A stretch of DNA of 64,000 nucleotides, taken from NCBI GenBank assembly GCA_018812925.1, contig JAHJCU010000004.1, positions 186,001 through 250,000 on the forward strand. Reading direction: 5' to 3'. The translations under genes and the position numbers were made by a program. Positions 62,767 through 64,000 of this stretch are shown one piece after another; position 1 is the first letter of the stretch; each line of letters starts with the position of its first letter. The DNA is from Candidatus Omnitrophota bacterium (GTDB taxonomy: Bacteria; CAIJMQ01). The notes below the pieces were generated by a model that had not been told where the DNA came from, did no database searches, and worked only from the letters and a program-made list of their open reading frames with translations.

Positions 62767-62982
62767 TTATTTTTTGTTTTTGTCGACGATATTAAATACA
62801 AAGGTGAGCAGTAGTGATATGGTCACGCTAATAATAACGGAAATCAATACAATATGCAGAAGACTTAATCCCATAGTAATGCCGACACCTACTGAAACTC
62901 CACCTGCAACACCGGATGAAATTCCTGTAATCATACCCGCTCGCCTTTTTATATTTATGCTATCTTCCCGTTTCAGAAACAT
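62767..62982 (-). CDS. Small glycine-zipper membrane protein
   Basis: A 71-residue protein with two predicted helices: GMITGISSGVAGGVSVGVGITMG (glycine-zipper) and LLHIVLISVIISVTISLLLTFVF. A good ribosome site AAGGAGGAAT lies eight bases before the ATG, so it is probably translated. Such small proteins may be pore-forming or membrane-packing. It follows the release-factor-like gene closely. Family unknown. Confidence 0.7.
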   Translation of the reverse strand: MFLKREDSINIKRRAGMITGISSGVAGGVSVGVGITMGLSLLHIVLISVIISVTISLLLTFVFNIVDKNKK

Positions 62983-62985
62983 TCT

Positions 62986-63405
62986 CTATTCCTCCTTGAT
63001 TCCTACTTTAGACCTAAGCGACTTTTTATCTGACTGTTTGTGTTTTGCCTCAAGCATCTTTTCTTTGGCGCGTTTGGAGCGTCTGCGTTTTTGTCTGCGG
63101 ATTTTTTCAATGCGTTTTCTTTCCGCCGCAACAAAGCCTTTTTGTTTTTTTTCGATTAAATCAAGAATGCGTCTTCGCGCAAGGAGACGGTTTAGCACTT
63201 GACTACGCGTTTCCTGGCATTTGACAGAAAGCCCTGTAGGAATATGGGTTAGTACAACGCAGGTTGAGGTTTTGTTGACATTTTGTCCGCCAGGGCCGGA
63301 TGAACGGATAAATTTTTCTTCCATGTCGCTTTCTTTAACTCCGAGTTGCACCATACGCTTATCAAGTTCTTGCTGTTTTCCTGAAGAGACATTGAATTGA
63401 TTCAT
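62986..63405 (-). CDS. Peptide chain release factor-like protein (GGQ domain only)
   Basis: The 139-residue protein has the RF catalytic domain alone: FIRSSGPGGQNVNKTSTCV holds the GGQ loop, then HIPTGLSVKCQETRSQVLN and a basic C-terminal tail (QKRRRSKRAKEK). No stop-codon recognition domain is present, so it fits the ArfB/PrfH group that frees stalled ribosomes. The strongly basic tail would contact mRNA or rRNA. It is followed by the small membrane protein and preceded by the dGTPase-like gene. Confidence 0.9.
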   Translation of the reverse strand: MNQFNVSSGKQQELDKRMVQLGVKESDMEEKFIRSSGPGGQNVNKTSTCVVLTHIPTGLSVKCQETRSQVLNRLLARRRILDLIEKKQKGFVAAERKRIEKIRRQKRRRSKRAKEKMLEAKHKQSDKKSLRSKVGIKEE

Positions 63406-63448
63406 TTGGAATGTATTATTCTAATTAACGCTATAGATTGCCCTGATT

Positions 63449-64000
63449 TCATCTCCTACCTATTTGGGAAAGAATTTTCATGTGCGGCTGGAAAATCATA
63501 TCGTAAATATCCATAGCGTAACGGTCGGTCATACCTGAGATATAATCCGATATATATATTAATTCTTCCTTTTTGTTTTTTCTTATTCTTTCCTGCACAT
63601 TTATAGGTAGAAGTTCGCGTTTATCTTTGAATTTGTTGAATAGCCGTCTTATTATTTCCCTGCCTTTTTCTATCATTAAAAGCACATTGGGATGCTGATA
63701 CATCTCTTTCTCAAGTATATTTCTCAGTTGATTAAAATCTTCTATTTCATCTTTAGCAAAGCCGACTATGGGATGGGATAATTTTCTAATATCAAGACAA
63801 CTGTTTACTTTTTTCTTCTGCAGGTTTTCATAAGTCTGGGTCAGGACTTTCACATTGCAATATTCAATTAAATGTCTTACAGACCTGCGATATATAAGTT
63901 CTTTGTTTTGGGAACCTACTTCTTTTTTAGCTTTGGTAAAAACTTTTTTCCACAGCAGGTTACCGGATTCATTTAAAATATCGTCGGTTATAAGCCCCAC
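63449..64000 (-). CDS. dgt: dGTPase-like protein, C-terminal part (cut by window edge)
   Basis: Only the last 183 or so residues are visible; the N-terminus with the HD metal motifs lies outside the window. The end contains LVYISDYISGMTDRYAMDIY-like sequence (IYISDYISGMTDRYAM), which is characteristic of dNTP triphosphohydrolases of the deoxyguanosinetriphosphate triphosphohydrolase family, and the preceding helices fit. The identification rests on the C-terminal half only. Confidence 0.75.
   Translation of the reverse strand: MGLITDDILNESGNLLWKKVFTKAKKEVGSQNKELIYRRSVRHLIEYCNVKVLTQTYENLQKKKVNSCLDIRKLSHPIVGFAKDEIEDFNQLRNILEKEMYQHPNVLLMIEKGREIIRRLFNKFKDKRELLPINVQERIRKNKKEELIYISDYISGMTDRYAMDIYDMIFQPHMKILSQIGRR

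Overview
The window is a gene-dense, AT-rich stretch of a bacterial chromosome. Most genes are ordinary housekeeping genes: rpsA, accA, coaBC, rpoZ, valS, nadC, birA, coaX, hisG, fmt, tilS, uvrA, eno, ffh, rpsP, trmD, rplS, rnhB, rdgB and trpF. A TolC/adaptor/RND efflux set, several lipoproteins and an L,D-transpeptidase point to an outer membrane. A pyrophosphate-type phosphofructokinase, a type II pseudopilin with a planctomycete-like C-terminal motif, a DUF1573-like protein and many TPR proteins suggest an uncultured diderm lineage (Omnitrophota or a neighbouring candidate phylum). The sequence alone does not fix the phylum.

Layout. 0.4-7.1 kb (+): M42 peptidase, rpsA, zinc-ribbon protein, L,D-transpeptidase, accA, lipoprotein. 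7.1-12.5 kb (-): PPi-phosphofructokinase, coaBC, rpoZ, valS. 12.5-15.8 kb (-): an integron-type cassette cluster with three attC-like sites and no integrase in view, carrying a serine hydrolase, a C39-like protein, a truncated C_GCAxxG_C_C gene and a frameshifted lipoprotein. 15.8-21.9 kb (-): marR-tolC-adaptor-RND operon with a clear promoter and a 29-bp operator palindrome. 22.1-26.5 kb (+): Ser/Thr kinase, nadC-birA-coaX, pseudopilin. 26.6-42 kb (-): DUF4019-like protein, HAD phosphatase, TPR protein, hisG, alcohol dehydrogenase/fmt, a carbohydrate operon (deacetylase, GT4, glucosidase-like), DUF1573-like protein, metallopeptidase, CAP protein, tilS, two CAU tRNAs. 42.4-57.9 kb (+): uvrA, large TPR protein, TGS GTPase, eno, ftsB-like, ffh, rpsP, trmD, rplS, rnhB, yraN, radical SAM protein, unknown protein. 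57.9-64 kb (mixed): TPR protein, B12-type radical SAM, rdgB, trpF, small genes, and the end of a dGTPase-like gene.

The main interest is in the repeats. (1) GC-rich palindromes of 27-54 bp, all multiples of 3, are inserted in frame in five conserved genes (PPi-PFK, coaBC, valS, uvrA, PflX-like radical SAM). They resemble in behaviour the protein-invading palindromes known from Rickettsia. (2) About eight intergenic copies of a three-hairpin repeat keep their stems while the stem sequence changes. (3) About fourteen intergenic stretches are imperfect hairpins built from degenerate repeated short words; one lies in frame inside the pseudopilin leader. Some three-hairpin cores sit between such word arms, so the two may be one composite system. 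(4) In three places a 5'-truncated copy of a gene's 3' end lies downstream of the intact gene with foreign-looking DNA between them, as expected after single-crossover integration. (5) A 23-bp palindrome supplies the stop codon region of both hisG and an unusually short birA.
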